A DNA stretch of 64,000 nt from Leptonema sp964619535 (lineage in GTDB: Bacteria; Spirochaetota; Leptospiria; Leptospirales; Leptonemataceae). Of this stretch, positions 36,561-44,538 are shown in pieces. A program made the position numbers and the translations under genes. Under the pieces are notes generated by a model, which was not told where the DNA came from, searched no databases, and saw only the letters and a list, made by a program, of their open reading frames with translations. The number at the start of each line of letters is the position of its first letter. Position 1 is the first letter of the stretch. The DNA lies in contig CAZUEX010000008.1 of the NCBI GenBank assembly GCA_964619535.1, positions 62,001 to 126,000 on the forward strand, given 5' to 3'.

Positions 36561-38962
36561 GGCCGGTAAAGGATTCCCCTCAAGGTCAGCATACGTTTTA
36601 CGAAGCTCCAGATTCCAGGACGACGAATCGATCGTGCAATGTCCTGTGCCAGACGACGCAGGTCAGCGCAGGTCTGTTTTCGTTCTTCTTCTGAAAACGA
36701 TTCGCGAAAGCGCAACTCGGTCAGCCGGTTGGCAAAGGCCAGCGTCTCTGGAACGTGTTTCGCATAATCCAGCGGGGTTTCATAGAACTGCCGAATCGGA
36801 TAACCGTCTTCAGCCAGCTTGATATAAAAGAGAGTGGCAATGGCATCCACAGAATGCCGATCCGCTCCTCGCTGCGATACAATGCCGTAGTAAAGCATAC
36901 GTCCGAAGCGGTAGATGTACAGAGAAAGAAGGATCAGTCCTGCAAGAAGGCCGATGAAGATACCAAACAGCATCCATGGAAAATCAAACTTCTTCTTTTC
37001 TTCGGGCCATGGTTCTTCGTCGATCAGTGGAATCACCACGTCCTGCGCATTCGGATCGAATTCGGGCTTCGGCGGAATGGCATAGGCCGTGGATTCAAAA
37101 TCGACCCAGCCATATTCCGGCAGATAAAACTGCACCCAGGCATGTTTCTGTGCATTGGTTACAAGATACAGCTCCTCCATCGGAAACCTTTGCAATGTCG
37201 GTATCTTCTCTCGTAGATGCTTTATACCGCCACGGTGAGCCGGTGTTTGCAGGTCACGTGAGGCGATATAGCCCGTCACCACACGCGAAGGTATACCTGC
37301 CAGGCGCCCGAGAATGGCCGCTGCCGCGGAGAATTCCGTACAATCCCCTTCTTTCGTCTGGAACAGAAAACGGTCGATGGCATCAACCGACATGTCGTCT
37401 GCGAATCCCATCTTATACTGATGGGCAGAGAAGCCTTCGAGAATGCCCTCGATTCTTGCAAAGTAGCCATGCCTGTTTTTCAGACGACTGTTCAGAAAGG
37501 CCCTGTAGCGCCTGATCCGATTTTCATCTAACGGCACCTCCAGATACCTCTCCATCGACCGATCAAAGTAGGGTTCCGGTATATTTTTCCAGTCATCAGG
37601 GTTCGACACACTGATGGCCGAACTTGCCGTATAACTCAGATCGAAGGGATGGTATCTCTGGTCGAGTACGGTCGGCTGTACGGCAAAGGGACGGTAGGCA
37701 ACAGCTCGCTGCGAAAGGGTAGAAAGATAATAGATATCGTATAACACGCGCTTCGCATCACGTTCTACAGAGCTGTCCTTCCAGGTTTCAAGCAACCTCA
37801 TGTCGCGCAGCTCATTCAAAGGCTCATCGGCCGAGGGCTGGAATCCGTTCTGTGCGTCGAGCGTTCCCAGATACTGATCCGCTGCATAGATGGGCTGAAT
37901 CTTACTGGCAATGATCATCACTGCCAGCTGTTTGCCCTGCGAAGCCGAGGAATTCTTGAAGTTGTTCCACATATCAGACGGAACGCCTTCCAGCCGATTC
38001 TTCCGCTCGCCGGGCTGTCCCTGTTGCGGCTGGCCTTCGCCTGGCTGGCCTTCACGCGGCTGCCCCTCGCCTGGCCGTCCTTCACGTGGCTGGCCCTCGC
38101 CTGGCCGTCCCTCACGTGGCTGACCCTCTCCCGGTTGCCCCTCTGCACCTTTGCCGTCTGCCCGGTCTTCTTTGCCCTGCAGTTCAGAAGGGAACTTCTC
38201 CTGACGATCGCCCAGCGGCTTGCCATTACGGTTATGCCTTTCCTGGCCGCCCTGCTCTTCGCCAGAACGGCCCCCGCCTCCTTCGCCCTCTCGGCCGTTT
38301 CCATCGAGGCCCTTTAAAGGCGGCTCCTTCTCAAGCTCATTCAAAACGATACGGTTCTGCACAAAATCCGAAGGAACAAAATGGCCAAACAACAAGGCAA
38401 GCGGCAAGCCGATGCCAAAAAAGAGCGTTAGCTCCAGACGATTCCTTCTGCCTCCGGAACCCGGAAAGGCAGAGAAATACAGGACGAGGCCATGCACCAT
38501 AAAGAGCAGGATGGCAAAGGCAATGATAAACGTAGACAGACCGGCGCTGCGAGCGGCGATGTCTTCGGAGGCCCGGCCGTATTCAAGGATGCGAAGATAG
38601 ATGACGGCCAGCCCGAACATCTCAAGGGCTGCCAGAGAAGGGAAACGCCCCTGTCCGCGAAAAACAAGGACGGTCCAGACGTAACCGAGAACCGTCACCA
38701 GCAGAGGAAGAAAGGCACTTCGGTCCAGGCCGGTTACAAAGACCACCGTGCCGGCATAAAGAAGCCCCAGGCCTGCCCACCCATACCAGAGCTGAAATCG
38801 AGGAGGCCGGATATAATAAGCGGCAAACATCGAAGCAGGCAGAAGCAGAAAGAACATGACCCTGTTCAGCCAGTCATAGGCAACGGCCACAGCCGGATGA
38901 AAGACCGGTATCAGGAAGGCAGCCAGGTAAAGGGCCAGGCGCGTATAGAACAGTAGGTGCAT
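36557..38962 (-). CDS. Membrane transglutaminase-like protein (TgpA-like) with a Gly/Pro/Glu-rich repeat linker
   Basis: 801 residues. About six N-terminal membrane helices (through residue ~190), then a linker of around 150 residues rich in Gly, Pro, Glu and Gln with tandem 10-residue units of the type PGEGQPREGR, then a transglutaminase domain with catalytic Cys in EGDCTEFSAAAAILGRLAGIPSRVV, His in KHAWVQF and Asp in GWVDFEST, then one more membrane helix (FGIFIGLLAGLILLSLYIYRF) and a C-terminal cytosolic part. TgpA-type proteins are essential periplasmic transamidase/proteases of unclear target. Lies in the MoxR-DUF58-TGase-PQQ operon, 14 nt after DUF58. Confidence 0.88.
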   Translation of the reverse strand: MHLLFYTRLALYLAAFLIPVFHPAVAVAYDWLNRVMFFLLLPASMFAAYYIRPPRFQLWYGWAGLGLLYAGTVVFVTGLDRSAFLPLLVTVLGYVWTVLVFRGQGRFPSLAALEMFGLAVIYLRILEYGRASEDIAARSAGLSTFIIAFAILLFMVHGLVLYFSAFPGSGGRRNRLELTLFFGIGLPLALLFGHFVPSDFVQNRIVLNELEKEPPLKGLDGNGREGEGGGGRSGEEQGGQERHNRNGKPLGDRQEKFPSELQGKEDRADGKGAEGQPGEGQPREGRPGEGQPREGRPGEGQPREGQPGEGQPQQGQPGERKNRLEGVPSDMWNNFKNSSASQGKQLAVMIIASKIQPIYAADQYLGTLDAQNGFQPSADEPLNELRDMRLLETWKDSSVERDAKRVLYDIYYLSTLSQRAVAYRPFAVQPTVLDQRYHPFDLSYTASSAISVSNPDDWKNIPEPYFDRSMERYLEVPLDENRIRRYRAFLNSRLKNRHGYFARIEGILEGFSAHQYKMGFADDMSVDAIDRFLFQTKEGDCTEFSAAAAILGRLAGIPSRVVTGYIASRDLQTPAHRGGIKHLREKIPTLQRFPMEELYLVTNAQKHAWVQFYLPEYGWVDFESTAYAIPPKPEFDPNAQDVVIPLIDEEPWPEEKKKFDFPWMLFGIFIGLLAGLILLSLYIYRFGRMLYYGIVSQRGADRHSVDAIATLFYIKLAEDGYPIRQFYETPLDYAKHVPETLAFANRLTELRFRESFSEEERKQTCADLRRLAQDIARSIRRPGIWSFVKRMLTLRGILYRP
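38007..38145. repeat. Tandem ~30-bp coding repeat in the transglutaminase gene
   Basis: Near-identical 30-bp units encode about four PGEGQPREG(R/Q)-type decapeptides plus partial copies, in the extracytoplasmic linker. Unit-to-unit differences are mainly R/Q swaps. Copy-number change is plausible because the repeat is in frame in any multiple. Confidence 0.8.
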
Positions 38963-38976
38963 TCAATCCTCCGCCA

Positions 38977-40224
38977 TTAAAACAATCGCAAAGACAGCCT
39001 TTCTTCCACCAGTTTCCCGCGTTGTGGGGCCGGTGAGTTGCGGTCTGGTTTTTCACGCCGCAGGATCCAGAGTCCAGGCAGGGCGCTTAGATCAGACGAG
39101 GGAAAAAGTGATACGCGTCGATCCTTCCCTTTCATCGTACGGAACAGATAAAGGGATGTGGGATGACGTCGCAGATAATTTCCAAGGCCTCTGTCAAAGG
39201 CAGTGGAAAAGACAAAACGTTCTTCGGCAGCCGCAACATCGGGGGCAATGCCCGCCTCACTCTGGTATTCGAAGACGGCCAACCTTCGTGAGAAGGTGAC
39301 CATGTCCTCCTCCGTTTCCAGGAGGTGACGTTCCTGCCCCATGGTGACCTGAAACCGATACGTGGGATGGGCTGCATGAACGGCCCTTAGAAATGACAAT
39401 GCCCAGCTCTTGATAAAGTTCAGCTGCAACACGGCCTCCGGCCCATCGACCGGATCGGAATGAAAGGCACGGATGTCGACGTGGATCAGGTGCGAATCCT
39501 CAGGTGATTTCGGCGATATACGCGTTACCAGCTCATCGATACGAATCGATGTCTTCCAGTTAATATCTTTCAGGCGGTCCCCCGGAATGTACTCACGCAT
39601 GTAGTATTTTTCGTCGTCGGCAGTGCGAAAGCGACGCATGCTTTCCTGACTGGAAGACGGTTCGAAACGAACAGGCGCCTGGTTCGGAAAGAGCGGTGGC
39701 AGAAAGATCAGCTGAAAGTCCTCCGGATCTGTAAGAAGCACCCTTGTTAGCCCGAAAACGTCGCGCAACAACAGGCTGCCACGGGCGCGAACCGGTCCGC
39801 AGAACGGCACGCGAAGCGGAACATGGACTACACCTGCCTCTCGCGATGCCCCTTCTGCATAGAGCGACATGTTACAGCGACGCCCGGCTATCAGGTTACC
39901 CTGGATACGGTAATGATAGCGAAAGAACAGAAAGGCAGCCGGACGGGCACCCAGGGACACAGGCACGGCCTGATCTTCCAGACGGGCAAAGAGTGGCCGA
40001 CCCGATTCAACGATGGCCGGTATACGAGGAGAACGCAGGCGCTGCAGCTGACCGACCACCACAAGGCCGAAAAGTGACCAGAAGGCAACCAAGGAAAAGG
40101 CCAGGGCATAGAAGCTCCCCGTGCCATAGAAGACGCCAAAAAGAAACAGCGAGACGACGAAAAGCAAGGTGCCCGTCGCCGTCAGAGGGTAGATTCGATC
40201 GAGCCGTTGCAAGAACGAACGCAT
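38977..40224 (-). CDS. DUF58 domain protein
   Basis: 415 residues. Two N-terminal membrane helices (GTLLFVVSLFLFGVFYG, SFYALAFSLVAFWSLFGLVVV) are followed by the DUF58 signature REYIPGDRLKDINWKTSIRIDELVTR (Y.pGD...IdW..sar...l.vr). DUF58 proteins accompany MoxR ATPases and transglutaminases and are thought to support folding or assembly of envelope complexes; no mechanism is established. The start lies 2 nt downstream of the MoxR stop, so the genes are co-translated. Confidence 0.9.
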   Translation of the reverse strand: MRSFLQRLDRIYPLTATGTLLFVVSLFLFGVFYGTGSFYALAFSLVAFWSLFGLVVVGQLQRLRSPRIPAIVESGRPLFARLEDQAVPVSLGARPAAFLFFRYHYRIQGNLIAGRRCNMSLYAEGASREAGVVHVPLRVPFCGPVRARGSLLLRDVFGLTRVLLTDPEDFQLIFLPPLFPNQAPVRFEPSSSQESMRRFRTADDEKYYMREYIPGDRLKDINWKTSIRIDELVTRISPKSPEDSHLIHVDIRAFHSDPVDGPEAVLQLNFIKSWALSFLRAVHAAHPTYRFQVTMGQERHLLETEEDMVTFSRRLAVFEYQSEAGIAPDVAAAEERFVFSTAFDRGLGNYLRRHPTSLYLFRTMKGKDRRVSLFPSSDLSALPGLWILRREKPDRNSPAPQRGKLVEERLSLRLF

Positions 40225-40226
40225 CT

Positions 40227-41216
40227 TCAGCCACCGGCCGGCGTCTCTTTCAGGATCTGGCGCAACACCTCATGCGGATCCATCGCCGGGTCTTCCAGTT
40301 CCAGGCGGTGAGCGAGAACGGGAATGGCAAGCTCCTTCACCAGATCAATCGTAACATAATCCAGGCCTCTTACCAGAGAAAGGGCCCGTGCAGCTCTGGA
40401 CAGTTTAATGCCTGCCCGCGGACTGCAGCCCGTGACGACTCCTGGATAACCACGTGTCTTTCGTATCAGAGCCACAATGTAATCGATCACTTCTCGTTTA
40501 ATCGTAATGTGATCGACAAGCTTCTGCCAGGCAAGCAGCTCACCTGCCTCCACCACCGGTTGAAAATCCCCCCAGGAATCCTCTTTTCCGTGTCGCTCGA
40601 TAATGTCGGCCTCATCCTTTTCGGCCGGATAGCCCATGGACAGCTGCAGCATAAAGCGGTCCAGCTGCGGCGCCGGAAGCGGAAAGAGATGTGCCCCTTT
40701 CAGGTTCATCGTGGCGATAATAAAGAACGGATCGGGAAGATCATAGGTCATGCCTTCAATGGAAACGGTCTGTTCTTCCATGACCTGAAAGAAGCTGCCC
40801 TGTGTTTTCGGAGTAAGCAGGTTGATCTCATCGGTAAGCACAAAGTGTGCGAAGATCGGGCCTCGATTGAAGGTATAGGTGTTGTTCTTCATATCGAAGC
40901 GGTTAAAGCCCAGTATATCCTGTGGAAGCAGGTCCACCGTACACTGGATTCGCGAAAAGCTTTCTATGGGAATGCCTTCGCTGTTATTCTGCTTATCCCC
41001 CCAGCGGATGGAGCCCGCAAGGGCCCGTGCCAGTGAGGTTTTGCCCACGCCGTGACTGTCGGCAAGGATCACATGACCACCCGCAATCTTGGAAGCCAGG
41101 AGATACTCCAGCTTCCTGGTATCGATGGTGATGACCCCTTTGATGTTCGCCATCAAGCGCAGGATGCCCTGACGGGCCACGCTTATATATTCAGAAGACG
41201 GTAATGCACTGTCCAT
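40227..41216 (-). CDS. MoxR-family AAA+ ATPase
   Basis: 329 residues from the ATG at 41216 with GGAA upstream; an in-frame start at 41243 is less supported. Walker A ADSHGVGKTSLARAL, Walker B VLTDEINLL, and the MoxR-type sensor/arginine regions ATMNLKGAHLFPLPAPQLDRFML (ATxNPxxxxGxxPLpeaqlDRF) are intact. MoxR ATPases act as chaperones for VWA- or DUF58-linked complexes. First gene of a four-gene operon (MoxR, DUF58, transglutaminase, PQQ lipoprotein). The Walker A box has AD where many have G(x)PG. Confidence 0.92.
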   Translation of the reverse strand: MDSALPSSEYISVARQGILRLMANIKGVITIDTRKLEYLLASKIAGGHVILADSHGVGKTSLARALAGSIRWGDKQNNSEGIPIESFSRIQCTVDLLPQDILGFNRFDMKNNTYTFNRGPIFAHFVLTDEINLLTPKTQGSFFQVMEEQTVSIEGMTYDLPDPFFIIATMNLKGAHLFPLPAPQLDRFMLQLSMGYPAEKDEADIIERHGKEDSWGDFQPVVEAGELLAWQKLVDHITIKREVIDYIVALIRKTRGYPGVVTGCSPRAGIKLSRAARALSLVRGLDYVTIDLVKELAIPVLAHRLELEDPAMDPHEVLRQILKETPAGG

Positions 41217-41319
41217 ACAGATTCCAGACCGATGTAATGCCACCGGCCCAGAAAAGGAAGAGTTTTTTTCAGCATGTGCTGGAAGGTGTAGAAATAATGA
41301 GCGAGCGAGTTAAAGCTTC

Positions 41320-41520
41320 TCACTTCATTTTGAATTTTTTCTTAAAGCGTTCAACCCGTCCGGCAGAGTCTACAATCTTCTGCGTACCCGTAAAGAAAGG
41401 ATGGCAGTTGGCGCAGATCTCAACCGTCATATCGCCCTTGGTTGTGCGTGTTTTGTAGGTAGCCCCGCATACGCAGGTAATCGTTGCTTCTTGGTATTCA
41501 GGATGCAGCCCGGTTTTCAT
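41320..41520 (-). CDS. rpmE: 50S ribosomal protein L31, zinc-binding type
   Basis: 66 residues starting MKTGLHPEYQEATITCVCGATY, with CxC and CxxC clusters (CVC, CANCHPF) forming the zinc-ribbon of the 'C+' form, and the HPFFTGTQKIVDSAGRVERFKKKF tail typical of RpmE. Structural component of the 50S subunit. Stands between LpxR and the MoxR operon; 103 nt separates it from MoxR. Confidence 0.96.
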   Translation of the reverse strand: MKTGLHPEYQEATITCVCGATYKTRTTKGDMTVEICANCHPFFTGTQKIVDSAGRVERFKKKFKMK

Positions 41521-41587
41521 ATATTACTCCAGAGTAGGGTACAAAAATCTCTACCGGGCACACCGTCAACTCATTTACGGCCCGGGC

Positions 41588-42883
41588 CTAAAACCGGTAC
41601 CCCAGCTGCAGGCTGCCCCACCGGTGCCATCGAGGATATCCATTACTGGCCATGAAATCAGAGGGGGCCGTGCTCAGTGCCAGTTGCATGTAGAATCCGC
41701 CTGGCATATTATAGACGAAACCGATCGTGGTCAGGGTCTGTATCGTTCTGGCCGCCCGCAGGGGGAAGGTGCCGTTATCGCTCTGCTCTGACGGACGGAT
41801 CCCCCGTACAAGCTCCCACAGCAATGCATCGGAGGCCATGGTATTGCCGGTGTTGGTCAGCAGCCTGTATGACACAAGGAATCCTGCAGGATTCTGCAGG
41901 AAGCCCGGGTGCTGTTGCAGCTGCTGTATCAGGTGTTGTCGCGCGGCCTGTGTTTCTGCCCTGTTCGATGTAGGCACAAGGAGGTTCCAGATCAGCGAAT
42001 TCTCAAGCTGATTCCCTTCCTGTGCAACGATGCGAAGCAGATTTTCGTCATACAGACGGTCCAGGCCTCCATCGCCGCCGGGCTGCAATGTTTCATCCAG
42101 GAACTGCAAAAAGGCGCGGGATTCGACGAAGAAGTAGGCCTCTGTGCGTCTGACCGGAGGCGGTGGTGCCGAGGGCGAAAACATCCCCGGTCCAGGAAAA
42201 GAAGAGTTACTGTCAAATCGGCCAAGACGGTACTGCAGGCCTGCCCCTGCCGTAACATAGACGCTGCCAAGCCTGCCAAAAAGCACGGTACCGAAGGCAT
42301 CATTCAGACGTCTGCTGTATTCAAGATGGGATTGGATGGCCAGTCTGTCGGGCGTCTGATCGTCCCATCCCTGCGGTGGAGGCGAACCAATGAGCTGATG
42401 GATCAGGGTCTGGGCCTGCTCTCCCATAGCAGAAGGCCCCACAGCACCGACGGATAACTCAAAATACACATCGCGCATCCCACAGCTTTCGAAAAGCATT
42501 GCACCAAGGTACAGATGGGCAGCATAGTTGCGGTCCGCCGCAGAAACAACGGGCGTTCTGATGTTTGAAGATGTAAACATCGTCTGGCCAAAGCTCATAC
42601 CAATCAAGGAACGACAGCCGGACCTGTTCAGTCTCCAGAAATCATACCAGCCCTGCCCCGATGGCTTTTCGGAAAGCCCCGAAGGCAAAACGTGCAACGG
42701 CTCCTTGCTTCCCTCCACTCCGGCCGGCAGCCACAGCTCAAAACGCATGCCGTTCGTATAGTAACGATCGGAATCGCCAAAAACGGCATCGTTTTCCCAG
42801 AAGAAGCGGGTGCCGCCATCGGCCAGGAGCGACACAGCAGGAAAAAACAGGAAAAGCGCGCCGATGCAGGCCAGGCGTTTCAT
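41588..42883 (-). CDS. LpxR-family outer-membrane lipid A 3'-O-deacylase, enlarged
   Basis: 431 residues with signal peptide (LACIGALFLFFPAVSLLA). The LpxR (DUF2219) pattern is clear: FFWENDAVFGDSDRYYTNGMRFE (N/D calcium site and substrate region), a GQTMFTSSNIRTP segment, and AVGPSAMGEQAQTLIHQLIGSPPPQGWDDQ holding the catalytic-type His and the GW motif. The last residues form the typical terminal beta-strand ending YRF. About 120 residues (roughly 240-370, rich in Gln/Leu/Asn) have no equivalent in the ~320-residue Salmonella LpxR. It removes the 3'-acyloxyacyl chain of lipid A in known members. It lies 40 nt from the TolC gene, maybe in the same transcript. Confidence 0.8.
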   Translation of the reverse strand: MKRLACIGALFLFFPAVSLLADGGTRFFWENDAVFGDSDRYYTNGMRFELWLPAGVEGSKEPLHVLPSGLSEKPSGQGWYDFWRLNRSGCRSLIGMSFGQTMFTSSNIRTPVVSAADRNYAAHLYLGAMLFESCGMRDVYFELSVGAVGPSAMGEQAQTLIHQLIGSPPPQGWDDQTPDRLAIQSHLEYSRRLNDAFGTVLFGRLGSVYVTAGAGLQYRLGRFDSNSSFPGPGMFSPSAPPPPVRRTEAYFFVESRAFLQFLDETLQPGGDGGLDRLYDENLLRIVAQEGNQLENSLIWNLLVPTSNRAETQAARQHLIQQLQQHPGFLQNPAGFLVSYRLLTNTGNTMASDALLWELVRGIRPSEQSDNGTFPLRAARTIQTLTTIGFVYNMPGGFYMQLALSTAPSDFMASNGYPRWHRWGSLQLGYRF

Positions 42884-42923
42884 TTTTACAGTGCGAAATC
42901 CGACCTGCCACCTTCAAGCATCT

Positions 42924-44504
42924 TTAATCGGCGCTGCTCTGCATTCTCTGTTCCAGAATGCCATTAAGATCGATACCATGCTTCTCGAAAAGGCGATAGC
43001 AGAGCAGATCATATCGAGCCAGGGCTACATTGAACGACAGCCTTGCCTGTGCCATACCAAGCCGGGCCTGAATGACGGCATCCAGAGCGCTCTTTACCGA
43101 CTCGGCCTGCATGCGTCCACTTCTGTAATCCGCCACAATACCGGCATACATCCTTTCTGAATGCCGCAGAGCCTTCTTCATGCGACCAAGAGAGCGATAG
43201 GAGGCCAGAACCTCTTCGTGGGCCACGCGAATCTCGTCTTTTGCCTGACGAATGGCATTGGCCTTCTGAATCTCAAGCTGCTGTATAGACAGACGCGCAT
43301 CGCGACGATCCGCCTGGGCCCCCTCATCCCATAACGGCATTTCCAGCTGAAGACGAACACTGGATTCCGGATACACTCCACGATTCAGATCTGGCCCAAC
43401 GGATGCATGCCTGCCGTAGTTTCGCGAATTATAGGTTCCCTGCACGGCAAGGGATGGAAGCATCTGACTTTCTGCAAGCTTCAGGGCAGCCTTTGCAGAG
43501 GCCAGCTGCAGCTCCAGATTCTTAAGATCCGGTCGGCGTTTTAAGGCCGCTTCTGTGTCTTTTTCAAGATTAAGATCCGGGGGCAGAGAGTCATTTAGAA
43601 GCAGTGGGATTCCACTTTTTCCATCAAGAGAGATCTTCGTTTCAGGGGGCAGATCAAGCAGACGCAGCAGGGCCAGCCGCTGCTCCTCCCGGCGCACCCT
43701 TGCATTCTCCAGGTCAATCCGGGCCGTTTCCTCAAGAGCTGACCACTGGTTTACCTCATAGTATTCGGCGATGCCAAGGCTGGCCTTCTGTACAGTTAAA
43801 AGGCGAATGCGACGGGCATTCTGAAGCATCGCCCTGGCAGCATTGTTCTGCTCTTCGGCCAGTGCAAACTGCCAGTACTGGTTCATCGCAGAAACCAGAA
43901 TCTGAGCCAGCTCGTATTCCAGCTGGTTTCGCTTCCGTTCACTTTCGTTTCGCGCTATCTCCTGATTCAGTTTACCCTGAAAGCCGAAATAGTTCCGTAA
44001 CAATTCCTGACCTATCGTTAACTGAAGTCCGGAAATATGCAGCGGTGGAGAAGCAAAATTCTCTATCAGTGTTCCCTTATCTTCGGGCCTTTCACCCAGG
44101 TTATTGTCCGTTCTCAGATCGTAGCCCTTCAGCTCGACGCTTGTTCCCGTTCTGAAGTTCTTTGACAGACTGAAAAAATACGTATCGCTGTAGGCTCGAG
44201 TCCCTTCAAGAAGCGTGGCCGGAATAGAAGGATTCCGTGCTTCCGTTCCTTCATAGCCGGCCTGTATCTTCGGCGCATAGGGCGAAGATTCTTTCTTCAA
44301 GGCAGTATCTGATTTGAGGATCTCAAGCTGCTGGATGCGGGCCAGCGGCGCACGTTCCGTTACCCTCTGCAAAAGGGCCGGCAGGGTAAGCTCTTTTAGA
44401 AAGTCTGCCTGCTCTTCTGCAGACAGAGCAGACAGCCCCCCGGTAAAAACCATTATAAAAACGATCATTCTTTTTTGTTTGTTTCGAATTTTATGAACAT
44501 TCAT
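42924..44504 (-). CDS. TolC-family outer-membrane efflux protein
   Basis: 526 residues from the ATG at 44504 (GAGG upstream); another ATG at 44519 is possible. Signal region RMIVFIMVFTGGLSALSAEEQ, then two OEP-type repeats of long helices, e.g. EILKSDTALKKESSPYAPKIQAGYEG and the second LASAKAALKLAESQMLPSLAVQGTYN. Forms a trimeric outer-membrane channel. It follows the RND pump by 34 nt and the TetR gene heads the operon, so it is the exit duct of this pump. No membrane-fusion adaptor is encoded in the operon. Confidence 0.88.
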   Translation of the reverse strand: MNVHKIRNKQKRMIVFIMVFTGGLSALSAEEQADFLKELTLPALLQRVTERAPLARIQQLEILKSDTALKKESSPYAPKIQAGYEGTEARNPSIPATLLEGTRAYSDTYFFSLSKNFRTGTSVELKGYDLRTDNNLGERPEDKGTLIENFASPPLHISGLQLTIGQELLRNYFGFQGKLNQEIARNESERKRNQLEYELAQILVSAMNQYWQFALAEEQNNAARAMLQNARRIRLLTVQKASLGIAEYYEVNQWSALEETARIDLENARVRREEQRLALLRLLDLPPETKISLDGKSGIPLLLNDSLPPDLNLEKDTEAALKRRPDLKNLELQLASAKAALKLAESQMLPSLAVQGTYNSRNYGRHASVGPDLNRGVYPESSVRLQLEMPLWDEGAQADRRDARLSIQQLEIQKANAIRQAKDEIRVAHEEVLASYRSLGRMKKALRHSERMYAGIVADYRSGRMQAESVKSALDAVIQARLGMAQARLSFNVALARYDLLCYRLFEKHGIDLNGILEQRMQSSAD

Positions 44505-44538
44505 TGCACAGTACCTCATACCGTTTTACAGTGTATTT

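Noticed and set aside
39744..41036. 430-codon plus-strand ORF opposite DUF58/MoxR
   Set aside because: Antisense shadow spanning two real genes.
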